A DNA stretch of 46,167 bases, from positions 1 to 46,167 of the forward strand of contig NZ_RDQF01000061.1 in NCBI RefSeq assembly GCF_004114425.1. The letters are read 5' to 3'. Below are positions 7,753 to 14,904 of this stretch, one piece after another. The stretch is from Bradyrhizobium vignae. GTDB lineage: Bacteria; Pseudomonadota; Alphaproteobacteria; Rhizobiales; Xanthobacteraceae. The notes under the pieces are model-generated. The model was given only the letters and a program-made list of their open reading frames with translations, was not told the origin of the DNA and did not search any database. Numbering within the stretch: position 1 is the first letter of the stretch; each line of letters starts with the position of its first letter. A program made the position numbers and the translations under genes.

Positions 7753-8865
7753 TCAGATTCGCAGAGGCGAACTGAGCCGGGATTCAAGCCAGTCGAAGAT
7801 GTATTCGTTGGCGAGGCTCGGATTGTCCGCGTGGGCCTGCGCGGCGCCGGTTTCACCGGCGGTGAACACCTTGAGCATGACCTCGGAGCTGCCAAGCCGC
7901 GACGTCTGCACGATCTGGCGGGCGCGGTCGGCCTTGAGCCAGCCGTCCTCGCCCAGCGTGATCAGCACCGGACATTCGGCGCTGGAGGCCATCAGCGGCG
8001 CATGGGGCACCGGAACGATGCTGACGTCGCTCATCGCAAAGCGGCTGGCGAAGAAGGCCCGCTCGTGCAAGTCCCACAGTCCGCCGTCGCAAACGGCCGC
8101 CGCCAGTCGCGGCTCCTGCAACACCGCGCGTGCCACGAAGGACGAGCCCCAGCCATCGGCCACGATGGCGATGCGGCCGACATCGACATCGCTGCGCGTC
8201 TCCAGATAGTCCATCACGGCCGGAATTGCGCTTTCGAGATCCCGGCGCCGCAGCAGCACATCGAGATAATCGTCGCGCTGATCGCCGAACAGATCCAGCG
8301 CCAGCATTGCAAAGCCACGCTCGCGCGCATGCGGCGCCAGCTTGAACAGAAACTCTTCCTTGCGGTGTCCGGGCTCGCCGATGCAGATCACGGTCGGGGC
8401 CGGCCCTCGACCCGAGGGCGCAGGCAGGAAATAGCCTTGCAGCGAATGGTCATCGAGCCAGGGGATCGTCACCACTTCGCCGGGGGGCGTGCGTGCCGAC
8501 AGATAGCGGCGGGCGCATTCCTGCGTCGCGAGCACCGCGACCCAGCGGCGCTCGTCGGCCGCCTCGAGCGGCATCGCCGCCGCAGCGTAGTAGTTCATCG
8601 CGCGCAGCCAGTTGCGCTGCGCGCTCGCCATGTGCCCTTCCGCGAACGCGGCTTCGGCGCGGTGCCGGTTGGCCCGCGCGAGCTTTTTCCATTCACGGTG
8701 CCAGGACTGATCGTCGCCACGCTTCAGCTGGCGGGCGATCAGCAGGCATTCTGCGATGGTGGCGCCACCCTCCTGCGCCGCGGTGAGGAGCCGCGTGAAT
8801 TCAGCGGAGATGTCCTCACGCTCCGGGCAAAAGATCAAATCGTCGGAGAGGCATGCGGGCATCAT
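7753..8865 (-). CDS. Alpha/beta hydrolase (FrsA/dienelactone hydrolase-like), possibly lacking the nucleophile
   Basis: A 370-residue protein. Residues 1-135 are helical with a WLRAMNYY segment as in FrsA and 2,6-dihydropseudooxynicotine hydrolase-type proteins. The second part is an alpha/beta hydrolase core: VICIGEPGHRKEEF (oxyanion-loop region), FAMLALDLFGDQRDDY, then RIAIVADGWGSSFVARAV where the nucleophile elbow should be. The usual Gly-x-Ser-x-Gly reads Ala-Asp-Gly-Trp-Gly, so the catalytic serine seems absent unless one of the following serines substitutes. The late acid region is ITLGEDGWLK. Substrate unknown. An operator-like motif lies 40 bp upstream. Confidence 0.75.
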   Translation of the reverse strand: MMPACLSDDLIFCPEREDISAEFTRLLTAAQEGGATIAECLLIARQLKRGDDQSWHREWKKLARANRHRAEAAFAEGHMASAQRNWLRAMNYYAAAAMPLEAADERRWVAVLATQECARRYLSARTPPGEVVTIPWLDDHSLQGYFLPAPSGRGPAPTVICIGEPGHRKEEFLFKLAPHARERGFAMLALDLFGDQRDDYLDVLLRRRDLESAIPAVMDYLETRSDVDVGRIAIVADGWGSSFVARAVLQEPRLAAAVCDGGLWDLHERAFFASRFAMSDVSIVPVPHAPLMASSAECPVLITLGEDGWLKADRARQIVQTSRLGSSEVMLKVFTAGETGAAQAHADNPSLANEYIFDWLESRLSSPLRI

Positions 8866-8900
8866 GGTGAGCTACGCTCTGGTCGTCGCGTTACCCTGAT

Positions 8901-8921
8901 TGACTAAACTATTTCAGTTCA
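8901..8921. promoter_or_regulatory. Candidate operator upstream of the alpha/beta hydrolase gene
   Basis: The stretch contains TAAACTATTT (8905-8914), the exact reverse complement of the AAATAGTTTA core upstream of the MarR gene, flanked by TGA and TCA to give an imperfect dyad. It lies about 40 bp upstream of the hydrolase start, in promoter position. The remainder of 8866-9128 holds nothing I recognise. Confidence 0.4.
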
Positions 8922-9128
8922 GCAACCAAGCTACCGTGCTTCAAATGAGACTCGCTTGAGATCACCATCGCTTGAACGATCGTCCCTGTCGCATGCCCGA
9001 TATTCCAATTCATCATACGGCTACCAATTGGCGGGAGCTGGCACGCGAAATCAGCCGCGCACCTCTTGTCATGACGACCATCATACCTACATCTGGGCGC
9101 TTCTCTTGAGTGGGTCGGCAGTGCCGAC

Positions 9129-10100
9129 TCACCCGAGCCGCCAGCCCACCTCTTGCGTTAAACTTTCGTAGAAGGCGCGGTCGTAAGCCTGCTCCGGCGT
9201 GGCGCGCACCCGCTCGTCGAGATGCTTGGCGTCCTCGCCGACGAGAATACGCCAGCGCTCCGCCTTGACGCCGTCGAGAATGATCTTCGCCGCCTGCGCC
9301 GCCGTCGTCGGCGCATCCTCCAGGAAGCTGCGGGCGCGCTCGGCGAACGCCGCCTGGATGTCGTCGTCCGACATCTTGTCGGCATCCGGCACGCCGGCCG
9401 CGGCCATGCGCTTGCGGGTCAGCGCCACCTCGTCGTCGCTGAGCCGCTCCGAGCCGTCGCCCGTCTGCACCTTGCGCGAATTGGAGACTATCGAGGTGCC
9501 GATGTGACCGGGCATCACCACCGAGCATTTGACGTGCGGGGCATGCAGGCGAAGATCGTTGATCAGCGCTTCGGTAAATCCTTTCACGGCGAACTTGGCC
9601 GAGCTGTAGGCTGTGTGCGCCTGGTTCATGCCGATCGAGGCCCAGAAGCCGTTGACGCTCGCGGTGTTGACGATGTGGGCCTCGTCCGCCGCCACCAGCA
9701 TCGGCAGGAAGGTGCGCACGCCGAGATAGACGCCGCCCCAGCAGATGTTGAAGGTGCGCTCCCACTGCTCGCGCGTGTTGGTGAACAGGCTGCCGCCGCC
9801 GCCGATGCCGGCATTGTTGAACAGGAGATGGATCTTGTCCGTCTTCTGCTGCTCCGCGAGCTCGTCGCGAAAGCGCTTCAGATGATCCTCGATCGCGACG
9901 TCGGCGACATGCGTCGTGACGCGCAGGCCCTGCGGCAGCCTGTCGACCTCGCACAACCGCTTGGTCTCGGCCATCGCCGCTTCCGAGACGTCGCACATCG
10001 CGACGTTGCAGCCTTCGGCGACGAGCTGCCGCGCGAGCTCGCGCCCCATCCCCGTGCCGCCGCCGGTGATGACCGCGATCTTTCCAGCAAAATCCTTCAT
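9129..10100 (-). CDS. SDR family NAD(P)-dependent oxidoreductase
   Basis: A 323-residue classical short-chain dehydrogenase. The cofactor motif TGGGTGMG is at residues 12-19, an aspartate at the end of beta-2 (MCDVSE) suggests NAD preference, NNAG follows mid-chain, and the catalytic YxxxK reads YSSAKF, with the preceding serine in TASVNGF. A longer C-terminal part (about 70 residues with SFLEDAPTTAAQAAKIILDGVKAERWRILVG) is common in bacterial SDRs of this size. The start at 10100 is preceded by GGGAGGG; the frame remains open to 10217, but the Rossmann fold begins right after 10100. Substrate unknown. Monocistronic. Confidence 0.88.
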   Translation of the reverse strand: MKDFAGKIAVITGGGTGMGRELARQLVAEGCNVAMCDVSEAAMAETKRLCEVDRLPQGLRVTTHVADVAIEDHLKRFRDELAEQQKTDKIHLLFNNAGIGGGGSLFTNTREQWERTFNICWGGVYLGVRTFLPMLVAADEAHIVNTASVNGFWASIGMNQAHTAYSSAKFAVKGFTEALINDLRLHAPHVKCSVVMPGHIGTSIVSNSRKVQTGDGSERLSDDEVALTRKRMAAAGVPDADKMSDDDIQAAFAERARSFLEDAPTTAAQAAKIILDGVKAERWRILVGEDAKHLDERVRATPEQAYDRAFYESLTQEVGWRLG

Positions 10101-10350
10101 CGGACTTCGGTCCCTCCCCTTGTCGGTATGTTTCTTCGTCGCAGCGCCATTTAGCGAGGCGCGCGCAAAACTGTAGCAGCGCCGCATCCGCGGGTAAAAG
10201 CGGATCGGCGATGCCATTCGGCATCAGTTATTTCGGCACACGGATTATCGGCCACTCCAGTGCGGTCACCACGCGGAGCGCGCGGTCGGCGTCTCAAGGC
10301 GCACCGCCATAACCCGAAGCCGGACAAATGCGGGAACCACGGGGGAATGG

Positions 10351-10380
10351 ACGCTGGGTTTGAGTCGGCCAAGCCAGCGT
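10351..10380. promoter_or_regulatory. Inverted repeat upstream of the sigma-54 promoter
   Basis: ACGCTGG (10351-10357) and CCAGCGT (10374-10380) are a perfect 7-bp inverted repeat with a 16-nt spacer. It is centred about 65 bp upstream of the start of transcription predicted from the sigma-54 promoter, so it is a candidate activator site. The rest of 10101-10350 shows nothing recognisable. Confidence 0.35.
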
Positions 10381-10402
10381 GTTGTTTGCGTGTAACAGGC
10401 TC

Positions 10403-10418
10403 TGGCACTCCGCTTGCA
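10403..10418 (+). promoter_or_regulatory. Sigma-54 (RpoN) promoter
   Basis: TGGCAC-N5-TTGCA with the GG (10404-10405) and GC (10416-10417) dinucleotides exactly 10 bp apart is an almost exact match to the -24/-12 consensus TGGCACG-N4-TTGCW. Transcription would start near 10430, about 28 bp upstream of the small-protein start at 10458. A TGTT-N10-AACA dyad lies just upstream (10381-10398). Confidence 0.75.
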
Positions 10419-10457
10419 TCCTCTTCGTGGTCAGAAACAACCAATGAGGTGACAGGA

Positions 10458-10697
10458 ATGTTCGTGACCGTCGTAGCGGTGCTCTGCCGGCTAGGTGCGT
10501 CTGCCTCGGGCGCTTGCGTCGAGGAAATCGTGACCGACAGCAACATGACGCCCGAGATTTCGATGATGCAGTGTGCGGTCGGTGCACAGGCCCCCTTAGC
10601 GAAATGGATGGGCGAGCATCCGATCTATCACGCCAACTGGCGCCTCGAGCGCTACAAATGCGTGCCAGGTCACTACGAGATCAAGGGCCGCGCCTGA
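10458..10697 (+). CDS. Small protein of unknown function behind a sigma-54 promoter
   Basis: A 79-residue protein with a short hydrophobic N-terminus (MFVTVVAVLCRLGASASGAC) that could be a signal peptide or, less likely, a lipoprotein signal. The mature part has a compact conserved-looking sequence (EEIVTDSNMTPEISMMQCAVGAQAPLAKWMGEHP... WRLERYKCVPGHYEIKGRA) with cysteines that could pair in the periplasm. The ATG at 10458 has AGGTGACAGGA upstream. I do not recognise the family. Its dedicated RpoN promoter suggests expression tied to nitrogen status, microaerobiosis or another enhancer-binding-protein signal; which one is unknown. Confidence 0.7.
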   Translation: MFVTVVAVLCRLGASASGACVEEIVTDSNMTPEISMMQCAVGAQAPLAKWMGEHPIYHANWRLERYKCVPGHYEIKGRA

Positions 10698-10827
10698 AGG
10701 CCCGCAAAAAACGGATAGCAAGACGACGAGGAAACGCCCCGGGGATCGCCTTATCCCTCCACGCGGGCGCCGCCAGCGCCGGACCGTTCGCGGCAACGCG
10801 CTCTGTGACGATGATCACGCCACATTC

Positions 10828-11808
10828 CTACCCAATCTCACGCAGGATGATTGCACGCGCCCGCCGTCCTTCCGGCGTCGGCATCAACGCATAATTATGC
10901 GGCTGGCCGCGCAAAAGATGCAGCTCGACCGACACGCCCACCGTCCGCGCCCGCTCCGCGAGATCGACGCTGTCAGGGTAGAGCAGATCGCGCGTCCCCG
11001 AGAAGATCGTCATCGGCGCCAGCGCGCGGAAGGCGCCGTTGAGCGGACTGACGAAGGGATGGCCGACATCGAGCTCGCCGGCATAGAGCCGTCCCGCCTC
11101 GACGATCCCCGGAATGTCCTGGATCGGATCGCGCGCAGCGATCGCAACCTGCTCCACGCGGCTGACCGACGCATCGGCCGCGGGCGAGATCAGCACCAGA
11201 CGGCTCGGCTGCCGATGGCCGCGATCGCGCAGCCACTGGCAGGCCGCGAGCGCGAGCCCTGCGCCGGCGGAATTGCCGACCACCGTGACCTTTGCGGACC
11301 CTGCGTCTTCCAGCAGCATGCGCAGCAGCTCGGCCGTCGTCGGCACGACGTCCTTCGCAGTCGCGCGCGGCGCCAGCGGATAGATCGGCACGACGCAGCA
11401 AACGCGCGCCTGCCGAGTCATCTGTCCGACGAAGCGCCAATGAGCCGGCACGATCTCATTGATGAAGCCGCCGCCATGCAGGAACATGACGTAGTTGCAC
11501 CCCTCATGGCCCGACGACGGTGCCGTGTAATAGACCGGCCAGCCGCCCATCTTCGTCAGCGTCGCCTCGACGCCGCGGCCGAGCCCCGTCGGCTCGAACG
11601 TTACAGGCTCCAATGCGAGCTTCCGCACGTGGGCCTGCACGGCTTCGGCTGATGCCAGCTGCTTCTTGAACGGAAGAAGGCGCAGCAGCAGGTTGAAGGC
11701 GCGGCTTTGCAGGCTTGGCGCGGGATCGCGCCGGGCCGGTGGACTGAACACGCAACCACCCGGGCAAAACTGCAAGGCCGACACGATCCTGGCAACGCTC
11801 ATGGCCAT
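10828..11808 (-). CDS. Alpha/beta hydrolase, hormone-sensitive lipase family
   Basis: About 326 residues. It has the HSL-family oxyanion motif HGGGF (in MFLHGGGFINE), the nucleophile elbow GNSAG (in VTVVGNSAGAGLALAA), the catalytic aspartate in FSGTRDLLYPDS, and the histidine in LLRGQPHNYAL. The catalytic triad is therefore complete. It should be a cytoplasmic carboxylesterase acting on short-chain or alicyclic esters. I place the start at the ATG at 11808 or 11802 (GGGG just upstream); the frame extends to a GTG at 11889, inside the dyads at the TetR gene. It is divergent from the TetR regulator, which probably controls it. Confidence 0.85.
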   Translation of the reverse strand: MAMSVARIVSALQFCPGGCVFSPPARRDPAPSLQSRAFNLLLRLLPFKKQLASAEAVQAHVRKLALEPVTFEPTGLGRGVEATLTKMGGWPVYYTAPSSGHEGCNYVMFLHGGGFINEIVPAHWRFVGQMTRQARVCCVVPIYPLAPRATAKDVVPTTAELLRMLLEDAGSAKVTVVGNSAGAGLALAACQWLRDRGHRQPSRLVLISPAADASVSRVEQVAIAARDPIQDIPGIVEAGRLYAGELDVGHPFVSPLNGAFRALAPMTIFSGTRDLLYPDSVDLAERARTVGVSVELHLLRGQPHNYALMPTPEGRRARAIILREIG

Positions 11809-11874
11809 ATCCCCATCTGGCGCGTTCGCGGCGGCGACAAACAGGCTTGCCGACCCGCCGCCGCTTGCCGCTAT

Positions 11875-11909
11875 AATGCGAGCATTCACTCGCTTTTCCT
11901 ACTCGCATT
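11875..11909. promoter_or_regulatory. Candidate TetR operator between divergent genes
   Basis: AATGCGAG (11875-11882) and CTCGCATT (11902-11909) form a perfect 8-bp inverted repeat. A further CTCGC at 11889-11893 makes a second, tighter dyad with GCGAG (11878-11882). The cluster lies between the likely starts of the HSL hydrolase (11808) and the TetR gene (GTG 11924), the expected position for a local TetR repressor. Confidence 0.5.
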
Positions 11910-11923
11910 CAGATCACAAGGCC

Positions 11924-12595
11924 GTGGCCCGCAAACCGCCCACAAAACCCCGGAAAAATGCCTCGCAGGAGCGATCCCGCGCCACCGTCGACGCGCTGGT
12001 CGAGGCGACTGCTCGCATTCTGGTCAAGGAAGGTTTTGAGAAAGCCAGCACCAACCGCATCGCCGAGATCGCCGGCGTCAGCGTCGGCTCGCTCTATCAA
12101 TACTTCCCGAGCAAGGAGGCGCTCGTCGCCGCCGTGATCGACCGCCACAACGAGGAGATCATGGGCCTCGTCCGCACCGCGCTCCTTGAAGTCGCCGACA
12201 TGCCGATCGAGCAAGCCGTGCGAAAACTCGTCACCGTCGCAATCGAAGCCCACCGCATCAACCCGAAACTCCACCGCGTCCTCGCCGAGCAGATCCCCCG
12301 CACCGGCCAGCTGAAGGACGTCGAAGCCTTCAACCGCGAAGTCCACACCTTGGTGCGCACCTATCTCGGAAGCCGCCGCAAGGAGATGCGCAAGATCGAT
12401 CCGGGCCTAGCGACGTTCATCTGCGTCAGCACGATCGAGGCCGTCGCGCACAACACGGTGCTGAACCACGCCGAGATGCTGTCGGAGAAGAGGGTGAAGG
12501 TCCTGGTGGACGAGACGACGCGGATGGTGGTGGGGTATTTGGCCGTAAGCTCAAACCCAGAGCTGCGCGCCGCCGCAAAACCAGCGCTTGGCTAG
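11924..12595 (+). CDS. TetR/AcrR family transcriptional regulator
   Basis: About 223 residues from the GTG at 11924; an in-frame ATG at 11876 is possible but would place the dyad cluster inside the gene. The N-terminal DNA-binding domain is typical: ATARILVKEGFEKASTNRIAEIAGVSVGSLYQYFPSKEALVAAVIDRH. The C-terminal ligand-binding domain (about residues 70-205) is all-helical and of the TetR_C type. It is divergent from the HSL-type hydrolase, so it probably represses that gene and itself. The inducer is unknown. Confidence 0.87.
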   Translation: MARKPPTKPRKNASQERSRATVDALVEATARILVKEGFEKASTNRIAEIAGVSVGSLYQYFPSKEALVAAVIDRHNEEIMGLVRTALLEVADMPIEQAVRKLVTVAIEAHRINPKLHRVLAEQIPRTGQLKDVEAFNREVHTLVRTYLGSRRKEMRKIDPGLATFICVSTIEAVAHNTVLNHAEMLSEKRVKVLVDETTRMVVGYLAVSSNPELRAAAKPALG

Positions 12596-13631
12596 CCCCT
12601 ACCTGGCAACTGCCGATTTTGGAGTTGATAGCGTAAGCTCGATGGCATCATAGGACGAATATTCAAGATGCTCTCCCAGACCTCCCCTTGGAGGATCGCG
12701 ATCGCACGCTGACGGCAGATCATGACAAGAGGCACCAATACAGTGCTGATCCTGCCAACCCACTTGCCATTCGCTCGATCCGAAATTGGAGCATCAATGC
12801 ATCGGCTCCCCAGGCAGCGGGGTCGGTTGGTTTTCTACGCATGCAGCCTTCGCAAGACTTTGATGCTTCGTTAGCTGATCGCATCGTTGGCTCGGCCTCA
12901 AGCTAGCGGGCTTCTGCTCGCGCTTGGTGTAGCGATGATCTCGATCCCTAGAAGAACCCCTCCGACGATGTCGACGGACCTCATAGCTCGCCCCGTCTCG
13001 AACTACGCGAAGTCAAAGTCCGCGGGCTATTTCGTCGTGTCACTTGGCGTCGCTGAACACCCTGGGGCTACCGAGGTGCCGATTGAATAGCAGCTGGGTG
13101 GGGTGCGAAACACGCTTTTGGTTGTCTCCGATTGTGGGTTCAGTAAGCCCGAGAGAACTGCCAACGCTGCCATAGCCCCGATGGCAGCAAGCGCGATCTT
13201 GTCAGGCCTAGTGAAAACTGTGCGGCACCGGAGCCCGCCTGGTGCAATGTGCTTCAATTAACGCAACTCTGAGTTTCAATAAGATTATCATATGTTTATT
13301 CCGGTTCCATCGCAAGTGGCGGTCGTTCGGAGCGGTAGTGCTCGCAGCCAGAAGGGCCCGCCAGATGCGTTAGTTGATCGAGCCGTACAGTGCCCTGTCG
13401 CGGCGGCTTACGGAGTCGATGCCGTCCGTTGTCATGTTTGGGATGTAGGCTGGGACTTGGTGCCCCGGCGCGGGTCTCGACGACGCGCGTGGTGTCGATC
13501 TCGTGGACTCTCCGCCTTTGGCCTCCTAGCCGAAGAGAACGCGGAGCGAACGGATTGCGTAAACCGCCTGTAAACGGGCGGCCCGCTGCAAACGGGCCGT
13601 CTCGAGACGAGATCGAAAGTATTTGGAAAAA
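12596..13631. other. Gene-poor stretch next to tRNA-Pro
   Basis: Roughly one kilobase with short, poorly convincing ORFs in several frames and visibly lower GC than the flanks. The only candidate gene I retain is the small ORF at 13027-13257. A 7-bp perfect hairpin (arms 13578-13584 and 13592-13598) lies just beyond the tRNA 3' end. I see no integrase, transposase or duplicated tRNA 3' end, so an old, eroded insertion is only a guess. Confidence 0.5.
13027..13257 (-). CDS. Small hypothetical protein with one hydrophobic segment
   Basis: A 76-residue ORF with a hydrophobic helix (IALAAIGAMAALAVLSGLL) after a short basic N-terminus (FTRPDK), then a cysteine-containing tail (PPSCYSIGTSVAPGCSATPSD). 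This could be a signal-anchor or exported small protein. It has no ATG before the hydrophobic segment; the only upstream start in frame is a TTG at 13257 without a good ribosome binding site, so the 5' end may be degraded. An opposing short ORF overlaps. I do not recognise a family. Confidence 0.35.
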   Translation of the reverse strand: MKHIAPGGLRCRTVFTRPDKIALAAIGAMAALAVLSGLLNPQSETTKSVFRTPPSCYSIGTSVAPGCSATPSDTTK

Positions 13632-13709
13632 TGGTCGGAGCGAGAGGATTTGAACCTCCGACCCCTAGTCTCCCAGACTAGTGCGCTAACCGGGCTGCGC
13701 CACGCTCCG
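13632..13709 (-). tRNA. tRNA-Pro(GGG)
   Basis: Minus-strand cloverleaf. The acceptor arms CGGAGCG (13703-13709) and CGCTCCG (13636-13642) pair. The anticodon stem CTAGT/ACTAG encloses the loop CTGGGAG (anticodon GGG). The T-arm GGAGG-TTCAAATC-CTCT is present, and a genomically encoded CCA ends the gene at 13632. It decodes CCC proline codons. Confidence 0.93.
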
Positions 13710-13823
13710 AATGTCGTTCCATTAGCTAGGATCGCCGCTTTGCGCAAGGCGACGTCACACCATTTTGGTGTATCCGCCCAAACCGTCCCGGAACTGCCCG
13801 CAAAGCCGGCGGGAAGCAGCTCT

Positions 13824-14402
13824 TCACCCGTCCTTCAGCGCCTGATCCAGCATCTCCTTGGCTGCGACGAGATCGGCAAGTGCCCGACCCAAGCGCTCCC
13901 GGTCCACCGCGCTGGGGCCGGCGGGTGCGGCGGCGGCGCCGCCCTTGCGGAAGGTGGTGAGGATCTCCTCGTCGTCGATCTCGGTGAAGCGGAAGTCGAT
14001 GCCTTCCTCCTCATCGCCCTGGAAGTCGTCATCGTCGGTGTCGGTGATGCCCTTGATGGGCGCCTCGTCCTCGGGCTCCATCAGGCTCTGCCCGATGGCG
14101 TCCTCGATGGCTCCGAACGAGACTGCTGCCGCGCTGTCGGCGAGGCCCTGCACCGATTTGACGCCGTGCTCTTTCAGGATCCGCTGCACCCCGCGGATGG
14201 TGTAGCCCTCGCCGTAGAGCAGCCGGCGGATGCCCTTCAGCAGGTCGACATCGTCGGGGCGGTAATAGCGGCGTCCGCCGCTGCGCTTCATCGGCTTGAT
14301 CTGGGAGAAGCGGGTCTCCCAGAACCGCAGCACGTGCTGCGGAATGTCGAGTTCCTGCGCTACTTCGCTGATGGTTCGGAACGCATCCGGCGCCTTGTCC
14401 AA
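13824..14402 (-). CDS. MerR family transcriptional regulator
   Basis: A 192-residue protein. The N-terminal winged helix is of MerR type: FRTISEVAQELDIPQHVLRFWETRFSQI, then the wing SGGRRYYRPDDVDLLKGIRRLLYGEGYTIRGVQRILKEHG. The C-terminal half is acidic and low-complexity (DTDDDDFQGDEEEG) with an Ala/Pro linker and a final helix, with no metal-binding cysteines, so it is not a metal sensor. This gene is regularly found next to ihfA in Alphaproteobacteria. It starts 24 bp downstream of the ihfA stop and is probably co-transcribed. Target and effector are unknown. Confidence 0.88.
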   Translation of the reverse strand: MDKAPDAFRTISEVAQELDIPQHVLRFWETRFSQIKPMKRSGGRRYYRPDDVDLLKGIRRLLYGEGYTIRGVQRILKEHGVKSVQGLADSAAAVSFGAIEDAIGQSLMEPEDEAPIKGITDTDDDDFQGDEEEGIDFRFTEIDDEEILTTFRKGGAAAAPAGPSAVDRERLGRALADLVAAKEMLDQALKDG

Positions 14403-14426
14403 ATGCCAGTCCTTTCCGAAAGGCGG

Positions 14427-14771
14427 TTACGCCTCTTCCTGTTGTGCCTTGGTGGCGTCGCCGTTGGTGCGGTGCTGGGCATTGATCCGCTGCTTCAGGA
14501 TCGCCGAGGGCTTGAACACCATGACGCGGCGCGGCGAGATCGGCACCTCGGTGCCAGTCTTCGGGTTACGGCCGATACGCTGACCCTTCTTGCGCACCAT
14601 GAAGGAACCGAACGATGACAATTTCACCGTCTCACCCTTCTCCAGGCAGTCGGTGATCTCCTTCAGCACGAGTTCCACGAAGGCGGACGACTCCGTGCGC
14701 GACAGACCTACCTTCTGGTAGACGGCTTCGCAAAGATCAACTCGCGTTACGGTTTTGCTGGTCTCGGTCAT
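14427..14771 (-). CDS. ihfA: Integration host factor subunit alpha
   Basis: About 114 residues. It opens MTETSKTVTRVDLCEAVYQKVGLSRTESSAFVELVLKEITDCLEKGETVKLSSFGSF and has the DNA-minor-groove arm GRNPKTGTEVPISPRRVMVFKPS, both hallmarks of the HU/IHF family; the TRVDL opening and extended C-tail favour the alpha subunit. It bends DNA as a heterodimer with IhfB, notably at sigma-54 promoters. I chose the ATG at 14771 because homology begins there; a longer frame to 14798 is not supported. Confidence 0.93.
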   Translation of the reverse strand: MTETSKTVTRVDLCEAVYQKVGLSRTESSAFVELVLKEITDCLEKGETVKLSSFGSFMVRKKGQRIGRNPKTGTEVPISPRRVMVFKPSAILKQRINAQHRTNGDATKAQQEEA

Positions 14772-14904
14772 CGCCCTGCCCCACCTCACGGCGAACAATT
14801 GTTGTCTGAAATTATGAGGTTACGATACGACGGTCAACAGCGCTCATCAATGCCGACGCATTCATAATCGGCGCTGATTCCGGCAAAATTTTATCTGATG
14901 TGGC

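Noticed and set aside
10381..10398. NifA upstream activator site at the sigma-54 promoter
   Set aside because: The dyad is TGTT-N10-AACA, not TGT-N10-ACA, and lies too close to the -24 box for a normal enhancer.
12688..13090. Short plus-strand ORFs in the gene-poor stretch
   Set aside because: No ribosome binding sites, no recognisable domains, and overlap with a better minus-strand candidate.
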